The notes: generated by a model not told the origin, from the letters alone. A DNA stretch of 64,000 nt from Vibrio cyclitrophicus (GCA_023206055.1 CP065366.1:2170001-2234000); one strand, 5' to 3'; positions 47,676-57,209 are shown, counted from the first letter of the stretch. A program made the numbers and translations.

Positions 47676-48791
47676 TTGCTTATCCTATCCAACTTTCTGA
47701 CATCATCGCCTCTAAGAACTCTGCTTCTCGCCTTCATCTTTGCCACGATACAGTTATTCTCAACACATTTGGTTCATGCAGAAAGTAGCCCTCAGCTGTC
47801 ATTAGGTTCACAACCTCAAGATCCAGCATCTCAATACCAATTGGCGCAAGCGTATGAATTGGAAACGGATGTGCCTGAAAACATCGATGACGCATTCTAT
47901 TGGTACTCGCAATCTGCAGATAATGGCAATGGAGATGCGCAATTTAAACTCGGTGAGTGGTATTTGGCGGGAATAAGTGTCGAACAAGATAACAAACTGG
48001 CCTTAGAGTGGTTTATCAAAGCGGCACTGCAAGGTAACAAGCAAGCGCCTATAAAAGTAGCAAAGATCTACGAATCCTCACTTGATAAGGAGCTCCTTCA
48101 ACCACTAGATGCCGCGCAACTATGGTATGAAGCAGCCTTACAAAATAATCCACAAGCAGAAGATGGTTACAACCGTGTTTTAGAAGCACAATTCAACCAA
48201 CAGCGTGCTAAGCAGATCTCTTCGATTGAGAAGCTCAATGATGACGTCAATACTGAAACCAGTACAAGTCAGGCGCTGTCTGGTCAACAACGACCTAATC
48301 AAGGGCTATCAAGCTCATTCCCTTCCGTTCAGCCCTATAATGGGCAAGCGGCAAGCTCTAATCTAACGAACTCTGACTATATGATTGGCGCAATACTGGC
48401 CATTTTGATTTCTATCGTGAGTATCAGTGGGACTCTGGTGATCTCGAGAAAGGGACAGATTTTAAAGTCTGGTGAATTGAATCAGCAACAACAGACTCTT
48501 GAAGCGCAACTTAACTCGAAGGATTTCACCATTAAGCAGCAAAAGCGTCAGCTTCAAACCATTTATAACGAATTAAAGAAGCAGAAAAACAGCAAAAGCC
48601 TAAGTCATTTACAAGTGGCTTGCGCTCTGTTTGGATACACACCGAGTTCAATACCTGACCAAAAAAGCATCAAGATCCGATACAAACAGCTATCAAAGAT
48701 CTACCATCCAGATGGTCACGGATGTGACGAAGAAATGAAACGTTTGAACAATGCGCTAAAAACCATTTTACAAAGTGTTACAAAATCGTAA
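47676..48791 (+). CDS. Sel1-repeat, transmembrane, J-domain protein
   Basis: 371 residues from TTG. Signal peptide to ~35 (LVHA), two or three Sel1/TPR-like units at ~50-170 (DAQFKLGEWYLAGISVEQDN, DAAQLWYEAALQNN), a low-complexity linker, one membrane segment at ~235-257, a coiled coil at ~262-305 and a C-terminal J domain with HPD at 344-346. The Sel1 part would be periplasmic and the J domain cytosolic, able to stimulate DnaK. Client unknown. No strong ribosome-binding site, so the start is uncertain. Confidence 0.8.
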   Translation: MLILSNFLTSSPLRTLLLAFIFATIQLFSTHLVHAESSPQLSLGSQPQDPASQYQLAQAYELETDVPENIDDAFYWYSQSADNGNGDAQFKLGEWYLAGISVEQDNKLALEWFIKAALQGNKQAPIKVAKIYESSLDKELLQPLDAAQLWYEAALQNNPQAEDGYNRVLEAQFNQQRAKQISSIEKLNDDVNTETSTSQALSGQQRPNQGLSSSFPSVQPYNGQAASSNLTNSDYMIGAILAILISIVSISGTLVISRKGQILKSGELNQQQQTLEAQLNSKDFTIKQQKRQLQTIYNELKKQKNSKSLSHLQVACALFGYTPSSIPDQKSIKIRYKQLSKIYHPDGHGCDEEMKRLNNALKTILQSVTKS

Positions 48792-48956
48792 ATAACCAAA
48801 CAACTTTGACTTTCCAATTCACGGAGATATCGATTTTATTGGTGTTGCAATCGATCACCTTCTCAAAAACGGGTAACAAACTATTAACTAATGGGTCTTA
48901 CTTGTGTCATAATTTGCGCCGAAAATACACCTGACTTAAACAGGTGAGGAGAAAAT

Positions 48957-49145
48957 ATGTTCACAATAGAAGGCGTTTGTGATTGGTGCAAAAAGCCAAG
49001 CCTAGTAAAAAAGCACGACTACCTAGATGGTAAGTGTCATCATGCATGTAAAGAGTGCAATGATATTGCAACCATTGATGTTCGCCAGTTCAATATTGGT
49101 GAAATGGAAATGAGAACAAAACTCTCCCAAGCGACATTGAGATAA
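48957..49145 (+). CDS. small Cys-rich, probable zinc-binding protein
   Basis: 62 residues with a strong GAGGAGA site. Cys pattern C-x2-C ... C-x3-C-x2-C (CDWCKK, KCHHACKEC) fits a small zinc ribbon. Function unknown. A short ACCTG/CAGGT hairpin lies in its leader and a good terminator follows, so it is an independent transcript. Confidence 0.75.
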   Translation: MFTIEGVCDWCKKPSLVKKHDYLDGKCHHACKECNDIATIDVRQFNIGEMEMRTKLSQATLR

Positions 49146-49165
49146 GCAACACCGTGAAATATAAG

Positions 49166-49188
49166 AAAGCGCCTAAGGCGCTTTTTTT
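49166..49188 (+). terminator. terminator of the small Cys-rich gene
   Basis: AAAGCGCC/GGCGCTTT stem with 3-base loop and T7. Confidence 0.9.
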
Positions 49189-49212
49189 GTATCTGGGATT
49201 TATCTTCTTATC

Positions 49213-49271
49213 TTCTATACAGGTGTATACAGTACTTTTCTGTAAAAACCACTGTATACACCTGTATAGAA
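49213..49271. repeat. perfect 21-bp inverted repeat upstream of the SOS gene
   Basis: Arms 49213-49233 and 49251-49271 are exact complements (core CTATACAGGTGTATACAGT), separated by 17 bases that can themselves pair TTTT/AAAA. Each arm is a near palindrome (TATACAGGTGTATA) and shares ACTGTATACAC with the LexA box at 49429. AT-rich, so not a normal terminator. Confidence 0.85.
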
Positions 49272-49428
49272 ATCACATTATTTCAACTTATGAGACAAAA
49301 CAACAAATTCATTCAAATTTAATTTATTGAATCATTTCAATTACTTAATTATATTTCATCCATAACTCCAGACAGAATCGTCCAATAATCCCGCAAAAAA
49401 GGCTTGATCTTATAAGCAACTAAAACTA

Positions 49429-49444
49429 CTGTATACACATACAG
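49429..49444 (+). promoter_or_regulatory. LexA (SOS) box
   Basis: CTGTATACACATACAG is an exact CTGT-N8-ACAG match, 21 bases before the ATG of the SulA-like gene. Confidence 0.88.
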
Positions 49445-49465
49445 CATGTATATAAGGACAGCAAA

Positions 49466-49873
49466 ATGATTCAAGCACACGTTAAAGCACAACACTCTAG
49501 CCCGCTAGTTCACTGCGCATTTACATCAGCTTCTCGTAAAAGTAAAAATTCAAACGAGGAAGCGTTGTTTGCAAGAATGGCGTTGCTGTCCAATCAACAT
49601 CAGTGGTTGCTGTTTACAGCTCAAACGCCACGACCATCGGCTAAGCAGCTTAAGCAACACAACGTGTGCTGTGACCGCGTTATTCACATGAAAGCCTCTC
49701 ACCAGATGACGGAAGTTGAAACGGTTGAGAAAGCCATCCGCTCTAAGAATGCGAGTGCGATTGTTGCAAGTGCATCGATTGATCAGTTCAGCCAGCAATA
49801 CCTAAGAACATTAGGAATGCGCTTTCAATGTGAAGTATTCTTTATGGATGCAAATTCAGAGCGTATTCACTGA
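49466..49873 (+). CDS. sulA: SulA-like SOS cell division inhibitor
   Basis: 135 residues, a little shorter than E. coli SulA. The middle resembles SulA: a WLLFTAQTPRPSAKQLKQHNV segment like its WQLWLTPQQ region, and MTEVETVEKAIRSKNASAIVASAS like its SMVRALRTGNYSVV region. SulA binds FtsZ and stops division during DNA damage. The exact LexA box directly upstream strongly supports SOS control. Name rests on motif-level similarity plus the LexA box. Confidence 0.75.
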   Translation: MIQAHVKAQHSSPLVHCAFTSASRKSKNSNEEALFARMALLSNQHQWLLFTAQTPRPSAKQLKQHNVCCDRVIHMKASHQMTEVETVEKAIRSKNASAIVASASIDQFSQQYLRTLGMRFQCEVFFMDANSERIH

Positions 49874-49952
49874 TCTACGTTGCTTAACATTTTGGTTCAC
49901 AAACATAGCTTAATCTTTTAGCTCAAAAACACGGTCCAAACATACTGCCTTC

Positions 49953-50004
49953 CCCTGCCCTACAACTCGCCAATTTTTAAGCGGATAGTTAAGCAGGGTT
50001 TTTT
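49953..50004 (+). terminator. branched terminator after the SulA-like gene
   Basis: Outer CCCTGC/GCAGGG stem with T6 and an inner AACT-CGC/GCG-AGTT pairing. Confidence 0.55.
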
Positions 50005-50020
50005 ATTTGATTAATAGATT

Positions 50021-50036
50021 TAGCAATCGTTTGCTT
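50021..50036 (+). promoter_or_regulatory. PurR box before purC
   Basis: Core GCAATCGTTTGC fits the PurR consensus GCAANCGNTTNC; it overlaps the -35 area of the TATAAT at 50065-50070. Purine repression of purC is the known arrangement. Confidence 0.8.
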
Positions 50037-50064
50037 TTTCTCTGGAAGCAAACAGTAGATTGGG

Positions 50065-50070
50065 TATAAT
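50065..50070 (+). promoter_or_regulatory. purC -10 box
   Basis: Perfect TATAAT, 66 bases before the purC ATG and just after the PurR box. Confidence 0.6.
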
Positions 50071-50136
50071 GCCCGTCTAATCATGTGCACACCGCACTTC
50101 TCTGTATGACGTTTGATAAAAGATAGGAATGTCTAA

Positions 50137-51240
50137 ATGAGCCTTGCTGATCAAGTTCTTGCCGTAAATGATGACCTACCAATCCGTACTGACAAACCTG
50201 TCCACAGTGGCAAGGTTCGCTCAGTCTACTGGTTAACTGAAGAAGATAGCCAACGACTAATTAAAGAGAAAGGCTACGATGTAGCACCAGATGCGCCTTT
50301 AGCCATCATGGTGATCAGTGACCGTATCTCTGCATTTGATTGCATCTGGCGTGGTGAAGGGAATCTAAAAGGTGTTCCAGGTAAAGGAGCGGCTCTGAAT
50401 GCTATCTCTAACCACTGGTTCAAATTGTTTAAAGACAACGGCCTTGCTGACAGTCATATCCTTGATATCCCTCACCCATTCGTATGGATTGTACAAAAAG
50501 CTCGTCCAGTCATGATTGAAGCGATTTGTCGTCAATACATCACAGGCTCTATGTGGCGTGCGTACGCGAACGGCGAACGTGAATTCTGTGGTATCGAGAT
50601 GCCTGAAGGCCTAAAGAAAGACAAGAAGCTGCCTGAGCTACTTATCACGCCTTCTACTAAAGGGATTCTGAGAGATATTCCTGGCGTTCCAGAAGCTGAC
50701 GATGTGAACATCACACGTAACAACATCGAAGATAACTTCGCAGCATTCAACTTTACTCAAGCAAGCGACATCGCTCATTACGAAAAATTGCTTAAAGAAG
50801 GCTTCAACGTAATCAGCCAAGCGCTAGCAAAAGTAGACCAAACCTTTGTTGATACAAAATTTGAGTTCGGCTACGTCAACGATGCTCAAGGTAAAGAAAA
50901 ACTTATCTACATGGACGAAGTCGGTACTCCAGATTCATCTCGCATTTGGGATACTCAGGAATACAACAACGGCAACATCGTTGAGAATTCAAAAGAAGGC
51001 TTCCGTCAGTTCTTGCTTAACTACTTCCCTGATGCCGACATTCTTTTGAACAAAGAACGCATGCCAGAACGTGAGGCATTGGCTCGTGACAATGAACTGC
51101 CTCTTGATTCGCTAATGTCTCTGTCTCGCACTTACCTTGATATCGCAGCGAAAATCACAGGTGCAGAGATCGTACTGAGCGAAAATCCTAAGCAAGAGAT
51201 CATTGATGTTCTGCGCGCTAACTATGGTCTAATCGACTAA
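50137..51240 (+). CDS. purC: phosphoribosylaminoimidazole-succinocarboxamide synthase, long form
   Basis: 367 residues, the longer SAICAR synthase type found in Vibrio. ATP-binding and substrate motifs include VHSGKVRSVYWL, VISDRISAFD, EAICRQYITGSMWR and DEVGTPDSSRIWD. It joins CAIR and aspartate in purine synthesis. Site AGGAA; PurR box upstream. Confidence 0.96.
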   Translation: MSLADQVLAVNDDLPIRTDKPVHSGKVRSVYWLTEEDSQRLIKEKGYDVAPDAPLAIMVISDRISAFDCIWRGEGNLKGVPGKGAALNAISNHWFKLFKDNGLADSHILDIPHPFVWIVQKARPVMIEAICRQYITGSMWRAYANGEREFCGIEMPEGLKKDKKLPELLITPSTKGILRDIPGVPEADDVNITRNNIEDNFAAFNFTQASDIAHYEKLLKEGFNVISQALAKVDQTFVDTKFEFGYVNDAQGKEKLIYMDEVGTPDSSRIWDTQEYNNGNIVENSKEGFRQFLLNYFPDADILLNKERMPEREALARDNELPLDSLMSLSRTYLDIAAKITGAEIVLSENPKQEIIDVLRANYGLID

Positions 51241-51324
51241 TTGCTTAATTGCTTAATTGCTTAATCTTAAGATAAAAAGCTAATAAGCTAATAAGCTAAT
51301 AAGCTAATAAGCTAGAAAGCTAGA
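51241..51324 (+). repeat. tandem 8-bp repeats after purC
   Basis: Three TTGCTTAA units start right after the stop (51241-51264), then four AAGCTAAT and two AAGCTAGA units (51277-51324), before the terminator. Slippage-prone but outside coding sequence. Confidence 0.92.
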
Positions 51325-51344
51325 AAGCACAGATTTTAGATACT

Positions 51345-51375
51345 AAAAGGGCCTCACAATATTGAGGCCCTTTTT
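51345..51375 (+). terminator. purC terminator
   Basis: GGGCCTCA/TGAGGCCC stem, 6-base loop, T5, with flanking A4/T4 pairing. Confidence 0.93.
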
Positions 51376-51421
51376 ACGTGTACGTTTTTATATCCTTTGA
51401 GAGAGCTTATAGGCGACTGAG

Positions 51422-51799
51422 TTACAACCTAATCGTCAACTCTTCCCCAGAATTACCCGCAATCACTAAATGACTGCGCGATTCGATGTACTCGATCTGC
51501 TCTTCTTCAAGAGAATATGGCATAACCACCTTAAGTTCATTGATACCTTCGAGCTTGGCAAGCTTAAGCAAAGTAACAATGTTTGATTCATCGCTTTTAC
51601 GTGTCGACATTGATTTCAATGCCATCTGCCATAAGCGATCCTCTGGGGTACCCAGCTCTTTAATGCTATCTCGCCAAACGGTACTGAACACTGGCGCAAT
51701 TGTGGTGAGTGCTTCCAGAAAAGTCCATTTTTTACTGCATGAGGCGCCAAGAAATGTTGTGTAATCGAACTCTACACGCGTTTCTTCCTGTTTATCCAT
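51422..51799 (-). CDS. conserved hypothetical protein
   Basis: 125 residues from ATG at 51799, chosen because GGGGGA precedes it; a GTG five codons up is inside that site. Soluble, mixed alpha/beta, with FLGASCSKKWTFLEALTTI and a C-terminal beta strand. Not assignable. It converges on purC. Confidence 0.7.
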   Translation of the reverse strand: MDKQEETRVEFDYTTFLGASCSKKWTFLEALTTIAPVFSTVWRDSIKELGTPEDRLWQMALKSMSTRKSDESNIVTLLKLAKLEGINELKVVMPYSLEEEQIEYIESRSHLVIAGNSGEELTIRL

Positions 51800-52002
51800 G
51801 ATGTCCCCCGACACTTTGGCAACACAATATACTCAATATCTATCAACTTTTTCTTTATAGCAATAGGATATAGAAGAATAGTCTTTTATGACCTTTTGAT
51901 TGGTTAAAAAGGCATATAAAAATCAAACTTGTAACAAAATAAGCACTGAAAAATCATATATGCACCTATTTGATTAATATTTTAGAGATAAAAGTTATCC
52001 AT

Positions 52003-54387
52003 CTATTTGATATCAATTATTCGGCTCGCTTTTTTGTATTGAATACGCCACCCAGACCATGTGGGTAGCTCCCAACGTTTTGGTGATAACTTCCGACTAC
52101 CCGATTGATAATGAACGTAAATCAACTTCCTTCCAGTCAGGTATTCCACCTCAAGTTGCAAGTCGGCAAGACACAATGAAAACGGGTATTTTTCCGAGAA
52201 TTCGTTATACAGCCAAGTAGGTATACCATCAAAGGGAATATCGTCATGTTCGAACATTTCCAGCTCACTGACATCCGTCACGCCTAACACTTCCAGTTGC
52301 TCTATAAACCATAGTTCAAAGCTCAATTGCTCGATCTCTGGCGTATATTTGGTTTGTTCATCTAACCCAAGTTTCACGTACAATTGCCAATGCTTAATCT
52401 CTTGAGTGCGAACCTCTGCAAAGCCAGGAAGCTGAGCACCACTTACCACAAGATCAACGATAGGCTTCAAAGATAACTGACCTTCTGCCGCAACGAGCTT
52501 GGTATTAATCGTGCGGCCAGCGTACACCAATGCCATTTCGGTAAACACACCCTCGTCATTGACCACAGTTTCACCTTGCTGCCATTCACCTAATTCTGCT
52601 TCAACAACGAGTTCTAAAGGAATAGGAGCAGTGGTCGTCGCTAATGTGAATGTTTGCTTCACACCGCGCCCCGGCAAGCTGTGAGTGTCCAACACCAACA
52701 TCGCTTGTGCATTGTCAGGGAAGCGATTCTGACGGCCGAGTACTACTTCTAACATCCCGTTAGCAAAGGCTTCTGTTCTTTTCAGTCGGCGTACAAACAC
52801 CAATTCAGGATGCAGCTGAATAATGGTTTCAAGTAGAGCGGTGCGTTGGTAGCGAGAGGCAACCTCTAACTGCGGAAGTTCAAATACCTCACGCATTTGC
52901 TTAGCCAGACCTTGAGCTTCATTCCGTGCTTGCTGGTCGATGTCTAAATGCGGATATTCGCGACCACGCACAACCTGTATGAGTAAAGATAAATCACACC
53001 CTTCTTTCTCTTGTTGCGCGAGCGCTTCTAGGTGCTCTGCATTGTTTGGTAACTGATACAAACGAGCAGGAACGGACAACGCCGCAGTGAGATCGACCAT
53101 CGCTTCTTTTAATGATTTGGGTTTGATTCGAGTAACGATATCGGCATACAAAGCATCTATCGGCAACGGATACAGCTTTTTACCATGCTCGGTAATTTGA
53201 TGGTCGGCGTTAATCGCTTCCATCCTCAGCAAGGTTTGAGTCGCGCTGTTTAATGATTTTTCAGGAATAGGATCAAGGAAAGACAGACTCTCTAGAGTCG
53301 CACCACAACATGCCGCCGCCAACATAGGTTCGGTCAGTTCTTCACGCTGTAGTTCAGGAGGCGTAACCAACTCCAACGCCGCATGTTCGCCATACAAACG
53401 AACACAGACACCATCCATTACCCTACCCGCGCGGCCCGCTCGTTGTTTGGCACTCGCTCGTGATATGGATTTAAGCATCAATGTGGTTCTGCCATTACGC
53501 TGGACGGTGCGTCTTTCTAATCCTGAATCTATCACCACGCCAATATCAGGAATGGTTAATGAGGTTTCAGCAACGTTGGTCGCCAAAATGACTTTTCGTA
53601 AACTATCGCCGTCATTTTTAGTATCGATATTACGACCAGAGAGCGCCAAATCTCGTTCTTTATCACTCACCGACGCATGTAATTTAACGACTTGGATATC
53701 TGGATTTTTCGCTAAGGCCTGTTCACATTGCACGATCTCTTTTTTACCCGGCAGAAAAACCAATATATCGCCAGAAGACGCTATCAATTGATGATTCACT
53801 TCTTCAGCAATGCGCTGCTCTAGATGTCGACTATCCGGCAGAGCTCTGGATTCATTCGCTCGGTGTTCAATCTCAACTTGATAAGTTCGTCCTTCACAGC
53901 GTATGCGATTCGCCTCCAAATACTGAGCAAGGCGTTCACCTTCAATGGTTGCTGAAGTGATCACCAAACGATGACTCGCTTTTTGCTTCAGAATCGCCAC
54001 CAGCAGATCAATGTCCCAACGTCTCTCATGAAATTCATCCACCACAATCACATCGAAGTTAGCTAATCCATCTTCTGACAGCCAACGCAGCGCGATACCG
54101 GGCGTCACAAACACAACGTCTGTTTGCTCGTTGTACTCCGACTCTAGCTTAATCGCATAGCCAACCTTTGAACCCAGCTTTTCTCCCGATTGTTGCGCTA
54201 AATATTTAGCCAGTGATGTACACGCGATGCGTCTTGGCTCCACCACCAACACTCGCCCATGTTGAGAAGCCCAAATTGGTAAGCGCGTTGATTTACCTGA
54301 TCCGGTTTCAGCCTCTACGACAAGGTGAGAACTAACGATTTGTTCGTGGAATACGTTTTGATAAGCATCGATGGGAAGTAATGACAT
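52003..54387 (-). CDS. DEAH-box RNA helicase, HrpB-like
   Basis: 794 residues. Motif I ETGSGKSTRLP near residue 30, Ia VEPRRIAC, motif II VDEFHER (DEFH in place of DEAH), motif III ITSATIEG, motif VI QRAGRAGRV, then HA2 and a C-terminal domain. Length and order fit HrpB-type DExH helicases; the target is unknown in general. It has a plus-strand neighbour maeA in divergent arrangement. The final ~100 residues are poorly conserved by eye. Confidence 0.85.
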   Translation of the reverse strand: MSLLPIDAYQNVFHEQIVSSHLVVEAETGSGKSTRLPIWASQHGRVLVVEPRRIACTSLAKYLAQQSGEKLGSKVGYAIKLESEYNEQTDVVFVTPGIALRWLSEDGLANFDVIVVDEFHERRWDIDLLVAILKQKASHRLVITSATIEGERLAQYLEANRIRCEGRTYQVEIEHRANESRALPDSRHLEQRIAEEVNHQLIASSGDILVFLPGKKEIVQCEQALAKNPDIQVVKLHASVSDKERDLALSGRNIDTKNDGDSLRKVILATNVAETSLTIPDIGVVIDSGLERRTVQRNGRTTLMLKSISRASAKQRAGRAGRVMDGVCVRLYGEHAALELVTPPELQREELTEPMLAAACCGATLESLSFLDPIPEKSLNSATQTLLRMEAINADHQITEHGKKLYPLPIDALYADIVTRIKPKSLKEAMVDLTAALSVPARLYQLPNNAEHLEALAQQEKEGCDLSLLIQVVRGREYPHLDIDQQARNEAQGLAKQMREVFELPQLEVASRYQRTALLETIIQLHPELVFVRRLKRTEAFANGMLEVVLGRQNRFPDNAQAMLVLDTHSLPGRGVKQTFTLATTTAPIPLELVVEAELGEWQQGETVVNDEGVFTEMALVYAGRTINTKLVAAEGQLSLKPIVDLVVSGAQLPGFAEVRTQEIKHWQLYVKLGLDEQTKYTPEIEQLSFELWFIEQLEVLGVTDVSELEMFEHDDIPFDGIPTWLYNEFSEKYPFSLCLADLQLEVEYLTGRKLIYVHYQSGSRKLSPKRWELPTWSGWRIQYKKASRIIDIK

Positions 54388-54570
54388 AAAATGGAGAATT
54401 GCGAAAAAGTGTGTGCAGAGTATAACGAATTATCGTGTTGAAATTCGATAAGTGTGGGACAGAGGTAAGAATATCATTTTGTTTGCTCAGATCGCGGAGA
54501 AACTATTTACAATTGAATAACTAAACCGTTATCATTTTTCAGTTACCCTTTCTCCCATATTAGGCATCCA

Positions 54571-56259
54571 ATGAACAACGATAAACGCCCTCTATATATC
54601 CCTTATGCTGGTCCTGCTCTACTAAGTACACCTCTTCTAAACAAAGGCAGCGCATTCTCGGCTGAAGAGCGCAGTTCTTTCAACCTTGAAGGTTTGTTAC
54701 CGGAAACAACCGAAACAATCCAAGAGCAAGTAGGACGTGCATACAAACAATATTGTAACTTCGAAAGTGATATGGATAAGCATATCTACCTTCGTAACAT
54801 CCAAGACACTAATGAAACGCTTTTTTATCGTTTAGTTCAAAACCACATCTCTGAAATGATGCCTATCATTTACACGCCAACGGTTGGCGCAGCATGTGAG
54901 AACTTCTCAAATATTTACCGTCGTGGCCGTGGTCTGTTTATCTCATACCCGAACCGCGATCGTATCGATGATCTACTGAATAATGCGACAAACCACAATG
55001 TTAAAGTTATCGTGGTTACGGATGGTGAGCGCATTCTTGGTTTGGGAGACCAAGGTATCGGTGGCATGGGTATTCCAATCGGTAAGCTAGCACTTTACAC
55101 AGCGTGTGGCGGCATCAGCCCTGCTTACATGCTACCAATCGTGCTCGATGTGGGTACGAACAACCCTCAACGTCTTGCAGACCCAATGTACATGGGCTGG
55201 CGTCACCCTCGTATCACAGGTGCTGACTACGATGCATTCGTTGAAGAGTTCATCCAAGCGGTTCAACGTCGTTGGCCTGATGCATTAGTTCAATTCGAAG
55301 ATTTCGCACAAAAGAACGCAATGCCACTGCTTGAGCGTTACAAAGATCGCCTCTGTTGTTTCAACGATGACATCCAAGGCACAGCAGCTGTAACGGTTGG
55401 TTCTCTACTTGCAGCATGTAAAGCAGCAAACAGCAAACTTTCAGATCAACGAATCACCTTCTTAGGTGCGGGTTCTGCAGGTTGTGGTATTGCTGAAGCT
55501 ATCATTGCTCAAATGGTGTCTGAAGGTATCAGCGATGCACAAGCTCGCTCTCAAGTTTACATGGTTGACCGTTGGGGTCTGCTACAGGAAGGAATGCAAA
55601 ACCTGCTTGATTTCCAACAGCGTCTGGTTCAAACCAACGAAAACACCAAAGACTGGGAAAGCGACGGCACTGGTTTCTCTCTATTAGACGTTGTTCGCCA
55701 CGCGAAACCAACAGTATTGGTTGGTGTATCTGGTGCTCCAGGTTTATTCAGCAAAGAAGTCATCAAAGAGATGAACCTACACTGTGAACGCCCTATCGTG
55801 TTCCCACTGTCGAACCCAACTAGCCGTGTTGAAGCAACGCCAAACGACATCATTCGTTGGACTGATGGCCAAGCACTTGTTGCAACAGGTAGCCCATTTG
55901 AGCCAGTGGTTCACAACGGCACGACTTACCCAATCGCTCAATGTAACAACAGCTACATCTTCCCAGGTATTGGCCTTGGTGTACTGGCTGTGAACGCTTC
56001 ACGCATCACTGACGAAATGCTAATGGAATCGAGCCGTGCACTTGCAACGTGTTCTCCACTAGCAATCAATGGCACAGGCGCTCTACTTCCACCATTGGAA
56101 GAGATCCACACCGTATCTAAGAAGATTGCTTTTGCCGTTGGTAAAAAAGCGATTGAGCAAGGTGTTGCTCTAGAGATCACTGAAGAAGCATTGCAACAAG
56201 CGATTGACCAGCACTTCTGGCAGCCGGTTTACCGTCGCTACAAGCGTACTGCATTCTAA
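54571..56259 (+). CDS. maeA: NAD-dependent malic enzyme
   Basis: 562 residues. Malic motif YTPTVGAACENFSNIYRRGRGLF at ~107-129, dinucleotide fold FLGAGSAGCGIAE, ligands in EDFAQKNA and CFNDDIQGTAAV. It makes pyruvate and CO2 from malate. Site AGG close to the ATG; a terminator follows. Confidence 0.96.
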   Translation: MNNDKRPLYIPYAGPALLSTPLLNKGSAFSAEERSSFNLEGLLPETTETIQEQVGRAYKQYCNFESDMDKHIYLRNIQDTNETLFYRLVQNHISEMMPIIYTPTVGAACENFSNIYRRGRGLFISYPNRDRIDDLLNNATNHNVKVIVVTDGERILGLGDQGIGGMGIPIGKLALYTACGGISPAYMLPIVLDVGTNNPQRLADPMYMGWRHPRITGADYDAFVEEFIQAVQRRWPDALVQFEDFAQKNAMPLLERYKDRLCCFNDDIQGTAAVTVGSLLAACKAANSKLSDQRITFLGAGSAGCGIAEAIIAQMVSEGISDAQARSQVYMVDRWGLLQEGMQNLLDFQQRLVQTNENTKDWESDGTGFSLLDVVRHAKPTVLVGVSGAPGLFSKEVIKEMNLHCERPIVFPLSNPTSRVEATPNDIIRWTDGQALVATGSPFEPVVHNGTTYPIAQCNNSYIFPGIGLGVLAVNASRITDEMLMESSRALATCSPLAINGTGALLPPLEEIHTVSKKIAFAVGKKAIEQGVALEITEEALQQAIDQHFWQPVYRRYKRTAF

Positions 56260-56293
56260 TAGAGCATACTTGTTCTCAAATAGCACTCTTACA

Positions 56294-56326
56294 AGAGCCT
56301 CTGCAATCGCAGGGGCTTTTTTCTTT
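56294..56326 (+). terminator. maeA terminator
   Basis: AGCCTCTGC/GCAGGGGCT stem (one G-U), 4-base loop, T-run. Confidence 0.88.
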
Positions 56327-56393
56327 ACACTGTCTTGTCTTTTTAACTGATTTTTCTCATTTTTATTTGGTATTATCGAGCACTCAAAAATTA

Positions 56394-57209
56394 ATGCTCA
56401 GTCAAAGGACCATACCGAGAGTGAAATTTGATTCTCACATTATCCGTAGCTACTTAAATAAAGCTTACAAGAAACTGCAAGGTTTTCTGTTTGGCGCTTT
56501 CCTCGTGTTCTTAGTAGGCAGCGCTGCGGTTATTGCGATCGATTATTGGGTTTCATGGCAAGCGGAAGATCGCATCATCTACGATATAGATGAAGTGCCC
56601 GAGCTTGAGGTCGCCGTTGTGCTTGGCACGAGCAAATATTTGGGTCGAACACTCAACGACTATTATAAGCACCGAATCGAAGCCGCAATTGAGCTCTTCG
56701 ATCGTGAAAAAGTAGACCAATTTCTACTGAGCGGCGATAACGCTCATCGCTCTTACAATGAACCGTGGACGATGAAGCGCGACTTGTTAAAAGCGGGCGT
56801 CCCCGAGGAACGCATCAATCTAGATTACGCGGGTTTCAGAACCTTGGACTCGATTGTTCGCGCCAAAAAGATATTCGATACCGATAACTTTCTGATCATC
56901 ACTCAAAAATTCCACTGTGAAAGAGCGCTATTCATCGCTAACTCTTACGATATTCACGCGCAGTGTTTAGCGGTTTCAGGTCCAACCCACCATTCGGGAA
57001 GCTCAATACGTTTACGTGAAGTGTTTGCGCGTACCAAAGCGTTTCTTGACCTGTATATTATGGGAACAACGCCAAAGTTCCTTGGACCTAAAGAGCCGAT
57101 TCAACCGAGTCCAAAACCGGAATCATTTCCGATCCCAAACCCTATTACTGACCCCACTGTAAACCCTACAACAAACCCGATTGCAGACCCCGCAGAGACC
57201 GATGTGTAG
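56394..57209 (+). CDS. SanA/YdcF-like membrane-anchored DUF218 protein
   Basis: 271 residues from the ATG at 56394; TATTAT at 56371-56376 looks like its -10, so a TTG farther up is unlikely, and a GTG at 56421 after AAAGGA is possible. One N-terminal membrane segment (GAFLVFLVGSAAVIAI), then a DUF218 domain (VAVVLGTSKY, FLLSGDNAHRSYNE, YAGFRTLDSIVRAKKIF, IITQKFHCERALFI). SanA affects envelope integrity and vancomycin tolerance in E. coli. The C-terminal Pro-rich tail repeats NPxxDPT-like units, which is unusual. Confidence 0.85.
   Translation: MLSQRTIPRVKFDSHIIRSYLNKAYKKLQGFLFGAFLVFLVGSAAVIAIDYWVSWQAEDRIIYDIDEVPELEVAVVLGTSKYLGRTLNDYYKHRIEAAIELFDREKVDQFLLSGDNAHRSYNEPWTMKRDLLKAGVPEERINLDYAGFRTLDSIVRAKKIFDTDNFLIITQKFHCERALFIANSYDIHAQCLAVSGPTHHSGSSIRLREVFARTKAFLDLYIMGTTPKFLGPKEPIQPSPKPESFPIPNPITDPTVNPTTNPIADPAETDV

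Noticed and set aside
45159..49145. A single defence island made of DUF3334, DUF2786, OmpA, J-protein genes
   Set aside because: Each gene has its own terminator or promoter, and families are common housekeeping types; nothing binds them into one system.
49213..49271. Palindrome as double LexA box
   Set aside because: Neither arm has the full CTGT-N8-ACAG pattern; only half-sites match.
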